This document shows positions 42,911 to 51,889 of a stretch of DNA of 64,000 bases, piece after piece. The notes beneath the pieces were generated by a model. The model was not told the DNA's origin. It ran no database searches and worked only from the letters and a program-made list of their open reading frames with translations. The stretch's first letter is position 1. Every line of letters begins with the position of its first letter. The stretch is from CAVRUF01 sp963716005 (GTDB taxonomy: Bacteria; Actinomycetota; Thermoleophilia; Gaiellales; Gaiellaceae), in assembly GCA_963716005.1 (NCBI GenBank), contig OY970285.1:2046001-2110000 (forward strand), given 5' to 3'. Position numbers and translations under genes: made by a program.

Positions 42911-42916
42911 TATACT
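42911..42916 (+). promoter_or_regulatory. -10 element (TATACT) of the rpmH promoter
   Basis: TATACT is a near-consensus -10, 74 bases before the rpmH start, facing away from dnaA. The leader contains a GACGGCC/GGCCGTC hairpin at 42924-42939 and CGGAGAG just before the start codon. No convincing -35 seen. Confidence 0.6.
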
Positions 42917-42990
42917 TGCCCGTCGACGGCCGAGGCCGTCCCGACCGAAGCCAATCATTCCCCCGCAACGGGGCTCATTTCCGGAGAGAC

Positions 42991-43125
42991 GTGAAGCGAA
43001 CCTTTCAGCCGAACGTGCGCCGACGCAAGCGCAAGCACGGGTTCCGTGCGCGCATGAAGACCCGCGGAGGTCGCGCCATCCTCAAGCGGCGCCGGGCGCG
43101 GGGACGCAAGCGCCTGTCGGCCTAG
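42991..43125 (+). CDS. rpmH: 50S ribosomal protein L34
   Basis: 44 residues, the standard L34 length: KRTFQPNVRRRKRKHGFRAR then MKTRGGRAILKRRRARGRK. Basic throughout; binds 23S rRNA near the exit tunnel. GTG start with GGAGAG 3-8 bases upstream. First gene of the rpmH-rnpA-yidD-yidC-khpB-rsmG run. It is followed by rnpA after 13 bases. Confidence 0.97.
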   Translation: MKRTFQPNVRRRKRKHGFRARMKTRGGRAILKRRRARGRKRLSA

Positions 43126-43138
43126 TCCGGGACCGGTC

Positions 43139-43507
43139 GTGAAACGACGCAACCGCCTGTCCCGCTCCCGGGACTTCGACACGGTGTACCGCAAGGGCCG
43201 CTCGTTCACGACCCGCTACCTCGTCGTCTACGTCTTCCCGCGCGAGGACTCGGAGGAGGGCCCGAGGCTCGGGCTCGCCGTCCCGCGCAAGGTCGGGAAC
43301 GCGGTGCAGCGAAATCGGCTGAAGCGGCGCCTGCGGGCGATCTTCGACGAGCTCGCGCCCGGCCTGCCGGCCGAGTACGACTACGTCCTCTCGGCCCGCG
43401 AGGGACTCGCCGAGACGGCGGAAGCGAACGGCGCCGCGTGGCTCGCCGAGTCGGTGCGTGAAGCGCTCCGGCTGGCCGACGCCTCCGACCGCGGAGCGCG
43501 GGCATGA
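43139..43507 (+). CDS. rnpA: Ribonuclease P protein component
   Basis: 122 residues. The protein part of RNase P, which trims tRNA 5' ends with its catalytic RNA. Seen: RRNRLSRSRDFDTVYRKGRS, RLGLAVPRKVGNAVQRNRLK and RRLRAIFDE (the RNR motif). GTG start 13 bases after rpmH; the stop overlaps yidD as ATGA. The RNase P RNA gene was not seen in the window. Confidence 0.96.
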   Translation: MKRRNRLSRSRDFDTVYRKGRSFTTRYLVVYVFPREDSEEGPRLGLAVPRKVGNAVQRNRLKRRLRAIFDELAPGLPAEYDYVLSAREGLAETAEANGAAWLAESVREALRLADASDRGARA

Positions 43508-43755
43508 CGCGGATCGCGACCTTCCTCGTGCGCGTCTACCAGCGGGCGGTCAGCCCGTTCTTGCGCCCGCGCTGCAAGTACCACCCGACCTGCTCGCACT
43601 ACGCGGCCGACGCGCTGCACGAGTTCGGGCTCGTCCGCGGGACGATCCTCGCCGGCTGGCGGCTCCTGCGCTGCAACCCGTGGAGCCACGGCGGCGTCGA
43701 CTACGCGCATGACCAGACGCTCTTCCGCCGCCGGCGCAAGGAGACGGCCGCGTGA
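43504..43755 (+). CDS. yidD: Membrane protein insertion efficiency factor YidD
   Basis: 83 residues. Seen: FLVRVYQRAVSPFLRPRCKY, the cysteine motif HPTCSHYAADALHEFG and GWRLLRCNPWSHGGVDY. A small membrane-associated protein that assists YidC-dependent insertion. It overlaps rnpA upstream and yidC downstream by four bases each, so translation is coupled across all three. Confidence 0.95.
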   Translation: MTRIATFLVRVYQRAVSPFLRPRCKYHPTCSHYAADALHEFGLVRGTILAGWRLLRCNPWSHGGVDYAHDQTLFRRRRKETAA

Positions 43756-44584
43756 TCGCGCTCGCCTCGATCCTCGCCCCGCTCGAGAACATCCTCACGG
43801 ACATCCTCGAGTGGCTGCACACGACGGGCGGTCTCACGTGGGCGCTGTCGATCGTCGTCCTCACGCTGATGGTGCGGATGGTGATGGTGCCGCTGACCGT
43901 CAAGCAGATCCACTCGATGCAGCGGCTCCAGGTGCTCGCGCCGGAACTGAAGGCGCTCCAGCAGAAGTACAAGACCGACAAGAAGCGCCAGCAGGAAGAG
44001 GTCATGCGCTTCTACAAGGAGAACAAGGTCAACCCGGCCGCCTCCTGCCTGCCGCTGCTCCTCCAGATCCCGATCTTCATCTCGCTCTTCTACGTCCTGC
44101 GGGGGTTCGAGGACGAGGTCTACTGCCGCTCTACCCGACGTCGGATCTGAGCTTCATCTGGATCGTTCCGAACATCACCGACCCGGTGAACGCGCACTGG
44201 TCGGGCTGGCTCCTCCTCGTCGTCTACGTGCTGAGCCAGCTCGTCGCCGCGCTCCTCACCCCGGTCACGGACAAGACGCAGCGGATCATCTTCATCGTCC
44301 TGCCGTTCGCGTTCGTCCCGTTCATCGTCAACTTCCCGGTCGGGCTCCTTCTCTACTGGGTCACGACGAACCTCTGGACGGTCGGCCAGGGCCTCATCAC
44401 GAGACGGATGCTGCCCAAGCCGGCGGCACCGCCCAAGCGCAGCTCGCGCACGCCGGCGAAGGACGCTCCGGCTCCCGCGCCTGCGGCCGCGACCGCCAAA
44501 GCTGCGGCTCCGAGCGGCGGCGGCGGGTCGGGACAACGACGCGTACGGCGGCGCAAGAAGCGCGGCCCGCAGACCCGGCGATGA
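43752..44584 (+). CDS. yidC: Membrane protein insertase YidC (one frameshift)
   Basis: About 278 residues after repair. Short-form YidC/Oxa1: first helix WALSIVVLTLMVRMVMVPLT (with hydrophilic-groove arginine), cytoplasmic hairpin LQQKYKTDKKRQQEEVMRFY, QIPIFISLFYVLRGF, then helices SGWLLLVVYVLSQLVAALLT and FVPFIVNFPVGLLLYWVTTN. The frame is lost near 44124 (FEDEV then PLYPTSDLSFIW in the next frame), consistent with one missing base, possibly TTG read as TG. Tail basic and Ala/Pro-rich (RRVRRRKKRG), as in ribosome-binding YidC. Lacks an obvious lipobox. Confidence 0.93.
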
Positions 44585-45311
44585 CGACCGAGGAAGAGTT
44601 CCCGCTCGGCCCGAACCAGGTCGAAGGAACCGGCGAGACGGTCGGCGAGGCCAAGTGGGCGCCGCCCGCGAGCTCGAGAAGCTCCACCCGGGGATCGAGA
44701 AGAGCCAGGTGCGCTTCCAGGTCATCTCGGAGGGGGAGCGCGGACTGCTCGGCGTCGGCTTCACGCCCGCGCGCGTGATCGCGGAGCTCTCGGGCAAGCC
44801 GCCCGCTCCGAGGGCGAAGGCGAGGCCCAAGCCGAGGCCCCGCGTCGAGGAGGTGCCCGGATCGCCTGAGGCGCAGCTGCGAGAGCTCGTGGAGCTCGTC
44901 TGCGACGCGCTCGACATCCCGGCCTCGGTCGCGATCAGCACCTACGGCGACGAGCTGACCGCGCGGATCTCCGGGTCCGACGTGGCGCTCCTCATCGGCA
45001 AGCGCGGCCAGACGATCGACGCGATCCAGCACCTCGCGAACGCGATGCTCCGCCGTGAGGACGGCCCGCACCTGATCGCGACAGTCGACGCCGCCGGCTA
45101 CCGCGCCCGCCGACGGCAGACGCTCGAGCGCACCGCCGAGCAGGCCGCCCAGGAGTCGCTCGCTGTCGGCCGGCCCGTTCCGCTCGAGCCGATGTCGGCC
45201 GTCGAGCGAAAGCTCGTCCACCTGTACCTCCAGGAGCGCGGCGGCGTCACGACCGCGAGCGAGGGCTCCGAGCCGAACCGCCGCATCGTCGTCGCTCCCG
45301 CCGAGGAGTGA
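44581..45311 (+). CDS. khpB: RNA-binding protein KhpB/Jag (one frameshift)
   Basis: About 243 residues after repair. Jag_N domain at the start (VGEAKWA then ALRELEKLHPGIEKSQV), KH domain with the loop SGSDVALLIGKRGQTIDAIQ, then an R3H domain (RRRQTLERTAEQAAQE, PLEPMSAVERKLVHLYLQ). KhpB binds RNA and is linked to cell elongation in firmicutes. The N-terminus and the body are in different frames; one missing G near 44660 explains it. ATG overlaps the yidC stop; GTG of rsmG overlaps its own stop. Confidence 0.9.
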
Positions 45312-45922
45312 CCGACCCGCGCATCGAGCGCTGGCTCGCTGCGCTTCTTGCGACGCCCGGCCTCACGAGCATCGCTGACCCGGAGGAGCTTCGCCGTGTC
45401 CATCTCGATGATGCGCTCGCGGCGCTCGGCCTCGTCGAGCAGGGCCCGGTCGTGGACGTCGGCTCGGGCGGCGGCTCGCCCGGAATTCCGATCGCTGCGG
45501 CCCGGCCCGAGTTGGCGGTGACGCTCGTCGAGGCGAACTCGCGCAAGTGCGAGTTCCTGCGGGAGCAGGCCGTGGACTTCCCGAATGTCGAGGTCGTGTG
45601 GGCGCGCGCCGAGGAGCACGCCGCCGGAGAAGGACGCGACGCGTACGCGACCGCGCTGGCCCGCGCGCTCGCCGCTCCACCCGTCGCCGTCGAGTGGTGC
45701 CTGCCGCTCGTCCGGCCTGGTGGACGCCTCGTCCTCTACGCCGGCGAAGCCGACGAGAAACGGGTCGCTCGCGCGGCCGACGAGGTCGCCGGACGCCTCG
45801 CCGAGGTCGTTCCCGTGGCGGGCTCGGAGCGCCGCCGGCTGCTGGTCGTGGAGAAGCTCGGACCGACCCCGGAGCGCTTTCCTCGACGGCCCGGCACGGC
45901 GAAGAAACGTCCTCTCGCCTGA
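45308..45922 (+). CDS. rsmG: 16S rRNA (guanine-N7) methyltransferase RsmG
   Basis: 204 residues. S-adenosylmethionine-dependent enzyme that methylates a guanine in the 530 loop of 16S rRNA. Seen: SIADPEELRRVHLDDALAAL, SAM-binding VVDVGSGGGSPGIPIA, VTLVEANSRKCEFLREQA and YATALARALAAPPVAVEW. GTG start coupled to khpB; parA follows after 13 bases. Length slightly shorter than the usual 210-240 residues. Confidence 0.94.
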   Translation: MTDPRIERWLAALLATPGLTSIADPEELRRVHLDDALAALGLVEQGPVVDVGSGGGSPGIPIAAARPELAVTLVEANSRKCEFLREQAVDFPNVEVVWARAEEHAAGEGRDAYATALARALAAPPVAVEWCLPLVRPGGRLVLYAGEADEKRVARAADEVAGRLAEVVPVAGSERRRLLVVEKLGPTPERFPRRPGTAKKRPLA

Positions 45923-45935
45923 GTAGCCTCTCCCC

Positions 45936-46739
45936 ATGGCCGGACGCATCTTCGCACTCGCAAACCAGAAGGGCGGGGTCGGGAAGACCACCACCGCGGT
46001 GAACCTCGCGGCCTGCCTCGCCGAGGCCGGCGAGCGGACGCTGATCGTCGATCTCGACCCGCAGGCGAACGCCACCTCGGGCCTCGGCGAGCACGCCGAC
46101 GGGGTGTCCACCGCCGACCTTCTCGACGGCGCCGACCTGGCCGGGCTCGTGCGACCCACGCGCTTCGAGAACCTCGATCTCGTCCCGTCGAAGCGCGACC
46201 TCGCGGGAACTGCGGTCGAGCTGGCGCGGCGCAACGAGGGCGACACGTACCTGGCCGAGTCCCTCGCGCCCGCGCGCGAGGGGTACTCCTTCGTCTTCCT
46301 CGACTGCCCGCCGTCGCTCGGGCCGCTGACGGTGAACGCCCTGGCCGCCGCGGACCGCGTCCTCGTCCCGGTGCAGTGCGAGTACTACGCGCTCGAAGGG
46401 CTAACGCAGCTGCTCGACTCCGTGGACCGGATCCGGGCGCGTCTCAACCCGAAGCTCTCGCTCGCGGGGCTCCTCCTCACGATGTGCGACGGCCGCACTC
46501 GACTCTCGGCCGACGTCGCCGCCGAGGTGCGCCGCCACTTCGGCGATCTCGTCTTCGACGCGGTCGTCCCGCGCAGCGTGCGGCTCGCGGAGGCGCCCAG
46601 CCACGGCCTTCCGATCACCGCCTACGACCCGCGCTCGGCGGGCGCCGACGCCTACTACCGGGTGGCCGGCGAGCTCGTCGACCGCACCCGTGCCCAGACG
46701 ACCGAGAGGGAGCTCGCTCATGTCGGCCACGGCGCCTGA
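45936..46739 (+). CDS. parA: Chromosome partitioning ATPase ParA (Soj)
   Basis: 267 residues. Deviant Walker A motif KGGVGKTTTAVNLAA, Walker A' in LIVDLDPQANATSGLG, Walker B VFLDCPPSLGPLTVNAL. ParA works with ParB bound to parS to move origins. Located a few kb from the origin as in most bacteria. TAGCCT lies 6 bases before the ATG, a possible leaderless -10. The 3' end overlaps parB by 20 bases. Confidence 0.94.
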   Translation: MAGRIFALANQKGGVGKTTTAVNLAACLAEAGERTLIVDLDPQANATSGLGEHADGVSTADLLDGADLAGLVRPTRFENLDLVPSKRDLAGTAVELARRNEGDTYLAESLAPAREGYSFVFLDCPPSLGPLTVNALAAADRVLVPVQCEYYALEGLTQLLDSVDRIRARLNPKLSLAGLLLTMCDGRTRLSADVAAEVRRHFGDLVFDAVVPRSVRLAEAPSHGLPITAYDPRSAGADAYYRVAGELVDRTRAQTTERELAHVGHGA

Positions 46740-47571
46740 TCCCCGCCGTCGCGGTCTCGGCCGCGGCCTCGAGGTGCTCATGGGCGGCGTGCCGTCGCCG
46801 ACCGAGCTGGCGCAGATCCCGGTCGGACAGATCGTGGCGAACCCGAGGCAGCCGCGCCGCAAGGTGGACGCCGAGGCGCTCGGCGCGCTCGCCGAGTCGG
46901 TGCGCTCGCAGGGCCTGATCCAGCCGGTCGTCGTCCGCCCGCTCGGGGAAGGGAGCTACGAGCTGATCGCCGGCGAGCGCCGCTGGCGCGCAGCCCGAGC
47001 CGCCGGCCTCGCGACCGTCCCCGCCCTCATCCGCGAGACCGACGACCGCGAGTCGCTCATCCTCGCCCTCGTCGAGAACGTCGCCCGCGAGGATCTGACG
47101 CCGATCGAGGAGGCCCGCGCCTACGCGCTCCTCCAGGACGAGTTCGCGCTCACGCTCGGCGATCTCTCCGAGCGGGTCGGCCGCTCGAAGCCGTCCGTGT
47201 CAAACCGGCTGCGCCTCCTGGAGCTCTCCGACGACCTGCTCGATCTCGTCGAGCGGGGCGCCCTCACCGAGGGCCATGCCCGTGCAGTCCTGTCCGTCCC
47301 GGGAGACGACGAGCGCCGAGCGCTGGCTCGCCGGATCGTCCGGGAAGGGATGTCGGTTCGCGCCGCCGAGCGAGCCGCCCGCTGGGCCGGCGCACGCACC
47401 AAGCCTCGCCGCTCCTCACCAGTCGATCCCGAGCTCGCCTCCCGCGCGCGGGCCGCGCTCGAGCGCCTCACCGGCGCCCCGGTACGGGTCGGCGCCGGCC
47501 GGATCGAGATCTCGTTCGAGACCGAGACCGAGCTCGCCGAGATCGTCGAAGCGCTGGAGCGTCCGGCGTAA
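46720..47571 (+). CDS. parB: Chromosome partitioning protein ParB (Spo0J)
   Basis: 283 residues. N-terminal RRGLGRGLEVLMGG (ParA-contact), PVGQIVANPRQPRRKVD, CTPase motifs ELIAGERRWRAARAAGL and LIAGERRWR, ENVAREDLTPIEEARAY, and the helix-turn-helix LSERVGRSKPSVSNRLRLLEL. ParB loads as a CTP-dependent clamp at parS. No perfect parS site was seen within the window. Start ATG 46720, chosen over 46690 because it has GAGAGGGAG upstream and fits the family. Confidence 0.94.
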   Translation: MSATAPDPRRRGLGRGLEVLMGGVPSPTELAQIPVGQIVANPRQPRRKVDAEALGALAESVRSQGLIQPVVVRPLGEGSYELIAGERRWRAARAAGLATVPALIRETDDRESLILALVENVAREDLTPIEEARAYALLQDEFALTLGDLSERVGRSKPSVSNRLRLLELSDDLLDLVERGALTEGHARAVLSVPGDDERRALARRIVREGMSVRAAERAARWAGARTKPRRSSPVDPELASRARAALERLTGAPVRVGAGRIEISFETETELAEIVEALERPA

Positions 47572-47604
47572 CCTCTCGGCCGCAACACTCGTTGTTTGTG
47601 TGTC

Positions 47605-47859
47605 ATGGGGATGCCGGGACACTTCCATTACGACGCGACGATGGTCGAGGCGATCAGCCAGGACTCGCGGACTCGTGACCTCGTTCTGCGCATGGCCGAC
47701 CTCGCTCGCAGCGGTCGCCTCACGCCGTTCCTCGAGATCGTGCGTGCCGACTCGGAGCTCGACGAGGAGACCCGCGCGTGGGTGCTCACCCTCGCCGACA
47801 GCGAGAACTTCCTCCTCGCGGCGGCGCTGTACCTCGAGCGCTCGCTTGACGTGAACTGA
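47605..47859 (+). CDS. Small hypothetical protein
   Basis: 84 residues, mostly helical and acidic (VEAISQDSRTRDLVLRMADL, LTPFLEIVRADSELDEETRA). No membrane segment, cysteines or known motif. Codon third positions are GC-rich like verified genes, which supports coding. ATG 47605; 47611 is possible. Stands alone between parB and tRNA-Ile. Function unknown. Confidence 0.6.
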   Translation: MGMPGHFHYDATMVEAISQDSRTRDLVLRMADLARSGRLTPFLEIVRADSELDEETRAWVLTLADSENFLLAAALYLERSLDVN

Positions 47860-47876
47860 CGGCTCGCGCGCCTCGC

Positions 47877-47882
47877 TAGAAT
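47877..47882 (+). promoter_or_regulatory. -10 element (TAGAAT) of tRNA-Ile
   Basis: TAGAAT ends 10 bases before the mature tRNA 5' end. A -35 candidate at CTGACG (47856) has a shorter 15-base spacer. The element overlaps nothing coding and fits a stable-RNA promoter. Confidence 0.5.
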
Positions 47883-47892
47883 CGACCGGCTC

Positions 47893-47966
<74 letters not shown>

Positions 47967-47978
47967 CTTTCCCGTGCG

Positions 47979-49889
47979 CTAGGGCTTGCGTTCCCAGGCG
48001 CCGATCTCGCAGCGCTTCTCCTGCGGTCGCTTCACGTCGCGCTGGTCTGACTTCACCGTGCAGGCGGCCTTCGGGATCGCGTTCAGCGCCGGGCTGCCAT
48101 TCAGAAGCCTGATCGTCCGCGTCGGGCCCCCGAACGCGCCGAACTTGCCGAGCTTCGCCGGCTTGTTCGTCTTGTCGGATGCGAGAGCGGTGAACGTGCA
48201 GCCGGAGGTCGTTCCGATGAGGTTCCAGCCGAGCGAGGCGACGGGTGTCCCGCTGCACTCGAGGCCGTCCGGGGCCTCGTTCGCGGCGAGCAGCGTCCCG
48301 CGGAGCTCGAACGCCGACACGTTGGCGATGAGACCGCCGCCGCGCGACTGGAGGAGCGCGCCCTGGCTCGCGGCGGTGTTGCGCGCGATCGTCGTGTTCG
48401 TGAACCGGAGCGGGGCGCCGAGGATGGAGACGCCGCCTCCTCCCGATGTCGCAACCGCGCTTCCGCCGGAGGTGGCCGCGAAGGCGCGCGCAGCGTTGCC
48501 CGTGAGCGTCGAGTTCGTCACCGCGCTCGTCTCGGTCACGTCCTCGATCGCGACCGCTCCCCCGAGCGCCGTCGAGCCCGCGTTGGCCGTCGTGCTTCGC
48601 GCGAGGTTGCCGCTGAGCGTGGACGCCTGCATTCCGATCCGGCCGTCCGAGCTGATCGCGCCGCCGTCCGCCTCCGCGCTCGACGTGGTCGAGCTCGCTT
48701 TCGCCGAGTTCTTGCTCAGGGTCGAGCGTACGTACGAGCTGGGCCCCTCGATGTCCATCGCTCCCCCTGCCGCGCGCGCCGTTCCATTGGACGAGGTCGC
48801 CGACGCCGCGTTGTTCCAGAGGGTCGAGCCAGTGATGGTGTTCCGCTCCGACACGGACGAGGCGAAGATCCCGCCGCCCCGCCCCTGTGCGTTCAGGCCC
48901 GCCTGGGCGTTGGCGACGGAGTTCTGGATGCGCACGCCGGTGAGCGTGGCGTGTCCGAACAGGTGCATGGCCCCGCCGGTCGCAGTCGCCGTCATCGACG
49001 CGGAGAACGCCGTCGCGCGGTTGCCGAGGAAGTCGGTGCGCTTCGCGACCACGACAAAGCCGTAGACGCCGGCGCCACGCGCGAACCCGGTCGTCACGAG
49101 CGACGAGCCGATGGCGACGTTCTTGCTCACGGTCGAGTTCGTGAGCCTGATCGACGCCTCGGACTGCTGTGCGATGCCGGCGCCGAGCCCGTTCGCCTGA
49201 ACCCCTTCGGCGACGGCGCTGTTCCGGTCGATGTGCGAGCGCGTCGCGGTGACGCCCCTGATGACGTGGATGCCGCCTCCGTAGCCCCCGGTGAGACCTG
49301 CGTCCGACGTCGCGTGCGCCCGGTTTCCACTGACCGACGAGTCGACCAGCACGACCGAGAACGCGTAGATGCCACCGCCGCGTACGACCGCCCCGTCGGC
49401 GTGCGTCTCGACCACGTTTCCAGTCACTCGTGACCGCCTGAGGATGACTGCGCCGCTCGACGCGATGCCGCCTCCGGTGTTCACCGCCCTGTTGCCCGTC
49501 ACCGTGACGTTCACGAGCGTGAGCGAGTCGCCGGCGGGGGCCATGATCCCACCGCCGCTCGGGTTCGTCCCGTCGACGATCCGCAGGTTCTCGAGCCGGA
49601 TCGGCTTCGCCACCTGGATGTTCAGCACGGATCCGGTGTCGTTTGCGTCGAGCGTCGCCTTCGGGTTCCCCTTGAGCCTGAGGCGCTTCGGGACGACGAA
49701 GGCGCCGACGCAGGTTCCCTTGATGAGGATCGTCGAGCCGGGCGCCGCCGCGTTGATCTTCGCTTGGAGGTTCCCGCCCGCGGCGCAGTTCACCTTGAAG
49801 GTGGCTGCGCCCGCGCCCGGCGAAAGCGCGAGCGAGAAGGCGACCCCGAGGACGCCCACGATGGGAACGCGGACCCTCATCGAGCGCAC
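47979..49889 (-). CDS. Secreted parallel beta-helix repeat protein
   Basis: 636 residues. Signal peptide (VPIVGVLGVAFSLALSPGAGA), then repeats of the type NSTVSGNRA...GGGI, for example LVNVTVTGNRAVNTGGGIAS, RSRVTGNVVE and NSTLTGNAARAF, which form a right-handed beta-helix like pectate lyases and polymorphic outer-membrane proteins. The C-terminal DQRDVKRPQEKRCEIGAWE is the common choice-of-anchor Q ending. No catalytic residues were identified, so adhesion or glycan binding is as likely as enzyme activity. ATG 49889; 49880 possible. Uninterrupted. Confidence 0.85.
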   Translation of the reverse strand: MRSMRVRVPIVGVLGVAFSLALSPGAGAATFKVNCAAGGNLQAKINAAAPGSTILIKGTCVGAFVVPKRLRLKGNPKATLDANDTGSVLNIQVAKPIRLENLRIVDGTNPSGGGIMAPAGDSLTLVNVTVTGNRAVNTGGGIASSGAVILRRSRVTGNVVETHADGAVVRGGGIYAFSVVLVDSSVSGNRAHATSDAGLTGGYGGGIHVIRGVTATRSHIDRNSAVAEGVQANGLGAGIAQQSEASIRLTNSTVSKNVAIGSSLVTTGFARGAGVYGFVVVAKRTDFLGNRATAFSASMTATATGGAMHLFGHATLTGVRIQNSVANAQAGLNAQGRGGGIFASSVSERNTITGSTLWNNAASATSSNGTARAAGGAMDIEGPSSYVRSTLSKNSAKASSTTSSAEADGGAISSDGRIGMQASTLSGNLARSTTANAGSTALGGAVAIEDVTETSAVTNSTLTGNAARAFAATSGGSAVATSGGGGVSILGAPLRFTNTTIARNTAASQGALLQSRGGGLIANVSAFELRGTLLAANEAPDGLECSGTPVASLGWNLIGTTSGCTFTALASDKTNKPAKLGKFGAFGGPTRTIRLLNGSPALNAIPKAACTVKSDQRDVKRPQEKRCEIGAWERKP

Positions 49890-49949
49890 ATGCTGCTACA
49901 TCGCGGGTCGATCACCAAGTCGCGACTATCATCAGACCAGGGTCGCCTG

Positions 49950-50438
49950 ATGGAAGAAATGGTCATCTACGGGGTCAGCTTCGACATGGTCGGCAAGCAG
50001 CCGATCGTTCTCTTGAAGACGGCCGAAGGGAACAAGTTCCTCCCCATCTGGATCGGACATCCCGAGGCCGCCGCGATCCTCATGAAGCTCCAGGGCGCGC
50101 AGACGCCGCGGCCGATGACCCACGATCTCCTCACCGAGCTGCTCACCCAGCTCGAGGCGCGAGTCGTCCGCATCGCCGTCACCGAGCTTCGTGACAACAC
50201 CTTCTACGCGCTCATCACGGTCGCCGTGAACGGGACCGAGATCGAGATCGACTCCCGCCCCTCCGATGCGATCGCGCTCGCCGTCCGTGTCGACGCGCCG
50301 ATCTTCGCCGCCGAGTCCGTGATCGAGGAGTCGGGGATCGAGTTCGAGCAGGAGGCGAACGAGGAAGAGGTCGTCGAGGAGTTCAAGCGTTTCCTCGACG
50401 AGGTCACGCCCGAGGACTTCTCCTCCGAGGACAGCTAG
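49950..50438 (+). CDS. DUF151 (bifunctional nuclease) family protein
   Basis: 162 residues. The BFN domain is seen in MVGKQPIVLLKTAEGNKFLP, WIGHPEAAAILMKLQG, PMTHDLLTELL and SRPSDAIALAVRVDAPIF. Family members have reported nuclease activity in plants, and the bacterial role is unknown. An acidic C-terminal tail follows. TATCAT at 49927-49932 is a likely -10, 17 bases before the ATG. The stop interlocks with convergent chorismate mutase at CTAG. Confidence 0.9.
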   Translation: MEEMVIYGVSFDMVGKQPIVLLKTAEGNKFLPIWIGHPEAAAILMKLQGAQTPRPMTHDLLTELLTQLEARVVRIAVTELRDNTFYALITVAVNGTEIEIDSRPSDAIALAVRVDAPIFAAESVIEESGIEFEQEANEEEVVEEFKRFLDEVTPEDFSSEDS

Positions 50439-50717
50439 GCGACTTCGTTCTTCGTCAGCGCCAGCAGGTGCTCGAAGAGCTCGCGCAGGCCGGCCTCGGT
50501 CAGCGGTCCGCCGATTCGACCGCGAGAGATACGTCAGCATCCACTCCTCGCGCTCGGGGTCGACGAAGTCGTAGCCGCGCTCCGCCTTGTAGTCCTTCAG
50601 GCGCGCAACGAGCTTCAGCCGCTTGTTGACCGCGTCGACGATCGCGCGGTCGTTGTCCGAGATCTCCTCGCGGATCTGCTTGACGAGCGGGTCCGCGCTG
50701 GCGGCGTCCGGGGCCAT
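50435..50717 (-). CDS. Chorismate mutase type II (one frameshift)
   Basis: About 93 residues after repair. AroQ-type all-helical chorismate mutase, which turns chorismate into prephenate for Phe/Tyr synthesis. Seen: IREEISDNDRAIVDAVNKRL, active-site RLKDYKAERG and DPEREEWMLTYL; after the break near 50513 the next frame reads GGPLTEAGLRELFEHLLAL and ends KNEVA. One surplus base restores it. Start ATG 50717. The L,D-transpeptidase gene ends 10 bases upstream of this start. Confidence 0.85.
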
Positions 50718-50727
50718 GCGGGCGAGG

Positions 50728-51852
50728 TTACGCGAACACGTAGACCTGGGTGCCGATCCGCCCCCAGCGCTGGTAGAACCCCCGCGCCTGCCAGATCGGG
50801 GTCCGAACGCAACCGTGGCTTGCCTGGTAGGCCGGCACCGACGCGTACCCGTGGATCGCGAAGCCGCGCAGGAAGAAGAGCGAGTAGTACATCCCCTTGG
50901 CGTTGTAGCCGGGCCCTAGCCGGTAGACGCGGAAGCGGCCGACCGGCGTGTTGCCGGTGGCGCCCGTGGACACGTGGACGACGCGCACGACCTTCCCGTT
51001 CACGACTTCGTACATGACCTGCTTCGCCTTCGAGACCTCGATGTGCGTCCCGCTCGGGACGCGAGCCTTCGGGATCCAGGCGTTCGAGAGGAGCTGCCAG
51101 ATGCGCCCGTTGACCCGTCCGGTGCGGGAGAGGCCGCGCACCTTCTGGAACGCGAGGACGGCCTGGTAGGTGTCCGTCCCGTAGTAGCCGTTCACGCGCT
51201 GGATCAAGTAGTGGAGCTCGTGGAGGCGCTTCTCGAGGAGGAACACTGCCCGGCCGGACGAGCCCGGCCCGAGGCTCGGCGCCCTGAGGAGCGGCGCTCC
51301 CTTGCGGGCGACGGCGGTGTAGCCGGAGGCCGGCACGAGCTTCAACGTCCACTTCGTGCGGCCCGCGCGGTCGCTCGGGAACGTCGTCTTGAACCAGCCC
51401 TCGGCGCCGACCTTCACGGTGCGGGTCCTGCCGCGGATCTTGAGCCGGAGGTGGCCCTTCGCCGCAGCGGGGCGCAGCCGTCCGCGCAGCACGAGCTTGG
51501 CGCCGAGCGCGCGCTTGCCCTTCACGGTCGCGACGAGCCGCGGCGTCAGCTGAATCGTCGCGCCCGACGAGGTTCCCGTGGCGGCGACCGCCTGGTAGGC
51601 GCCGCCATAGTAGACCGCGTGCTGGAGCTGGAACGTCCCGTCGGGCGCGGTGGTCGCCGTGCCGACCGGGCTGCCATCCGCGACCCGGACGATCTGGACC
51701 GAGACGCCGCCGCTCGCCGGCGTGACCGTGCCGCTGAACGTCGCCTGCTTGCCGAAGCCGACGGACCCCGGCGCGATCGCGAGCGTGGTCGCCGCGTTCG
51801 CAGCTCCCGTGAAGGCCAATGCCGTGATGAGGACGATCAGACCCCGCCGCAC
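50728..51852 (-). CDS. Secreted L,D-transpeptidase with peptidoglycan-binding domain
   Basis: 374 residues. Signal peptide (LIVLITALAFTGAANA), an Ig-like region (GKQATFSGTVTPASGGVSVQ), a beta domain, a peptidoglycan-binding PG_binding_1 segment (LHELHYLIQRVNGYYGTDTY, FQKVRGLSRTG) and a YkuD catalytic domain with the cysteine motif SHGCVRTP preceded by FAIHGYAS. It makes 3-3 crosslinks or attaches proteins in the wall. YkuD Cys and His are present, so it should be active. Confidence 0.92.
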   Translation of the reverse strand: MRRGLIVLITALAFTGAANAATTLAIAPGSVGFGKQATFSGTVTPASGGVSVQIVRVADGSPVGTATTAPDGTFQLQHAVYYGGAYQAVAATGTSSGATIQLTPRLVATVKGKRALGAKLVLRGRLRPAAAKGHLRLKIRGRTRTVKVGAEGWFKTTFPSDRAGRTKWTLKLVPASGYTAVARKGAPLLRAPSLGPGSSGRAVFLLEKRLHELHYLIQRVNGYYGTDTYQAVLAFQKVRGLSRTGRVNGRIWQLLSNAWIPKARVPSGTHIEVSKAKQVMYEVVNGKVVRVVHVSTGATGNTPVGRFRVYRLGPGYNAKGMYYSLFFLRGFAIHGYASVPAYQASHGCVRTPIWQARGFYQRWGRIGTQVYVFA

Positions 51853-51889
51853 GCCTGCATTGTGTGCAGCGTGTCGGTCGGACGAAACC

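Noticed and set aside
43752..44584. Programmed frameshifting in yidC
   Set aside because: No slippery heptamer or downstream structure seen, and the same kind of break occurs in many unrelated genes.
47979..49889. Beta-helix protein as a pectate lyase
   Set aside because: Repeats fit the fold, but catalytic Asp/Arg clusters of pectate lyases were not found.
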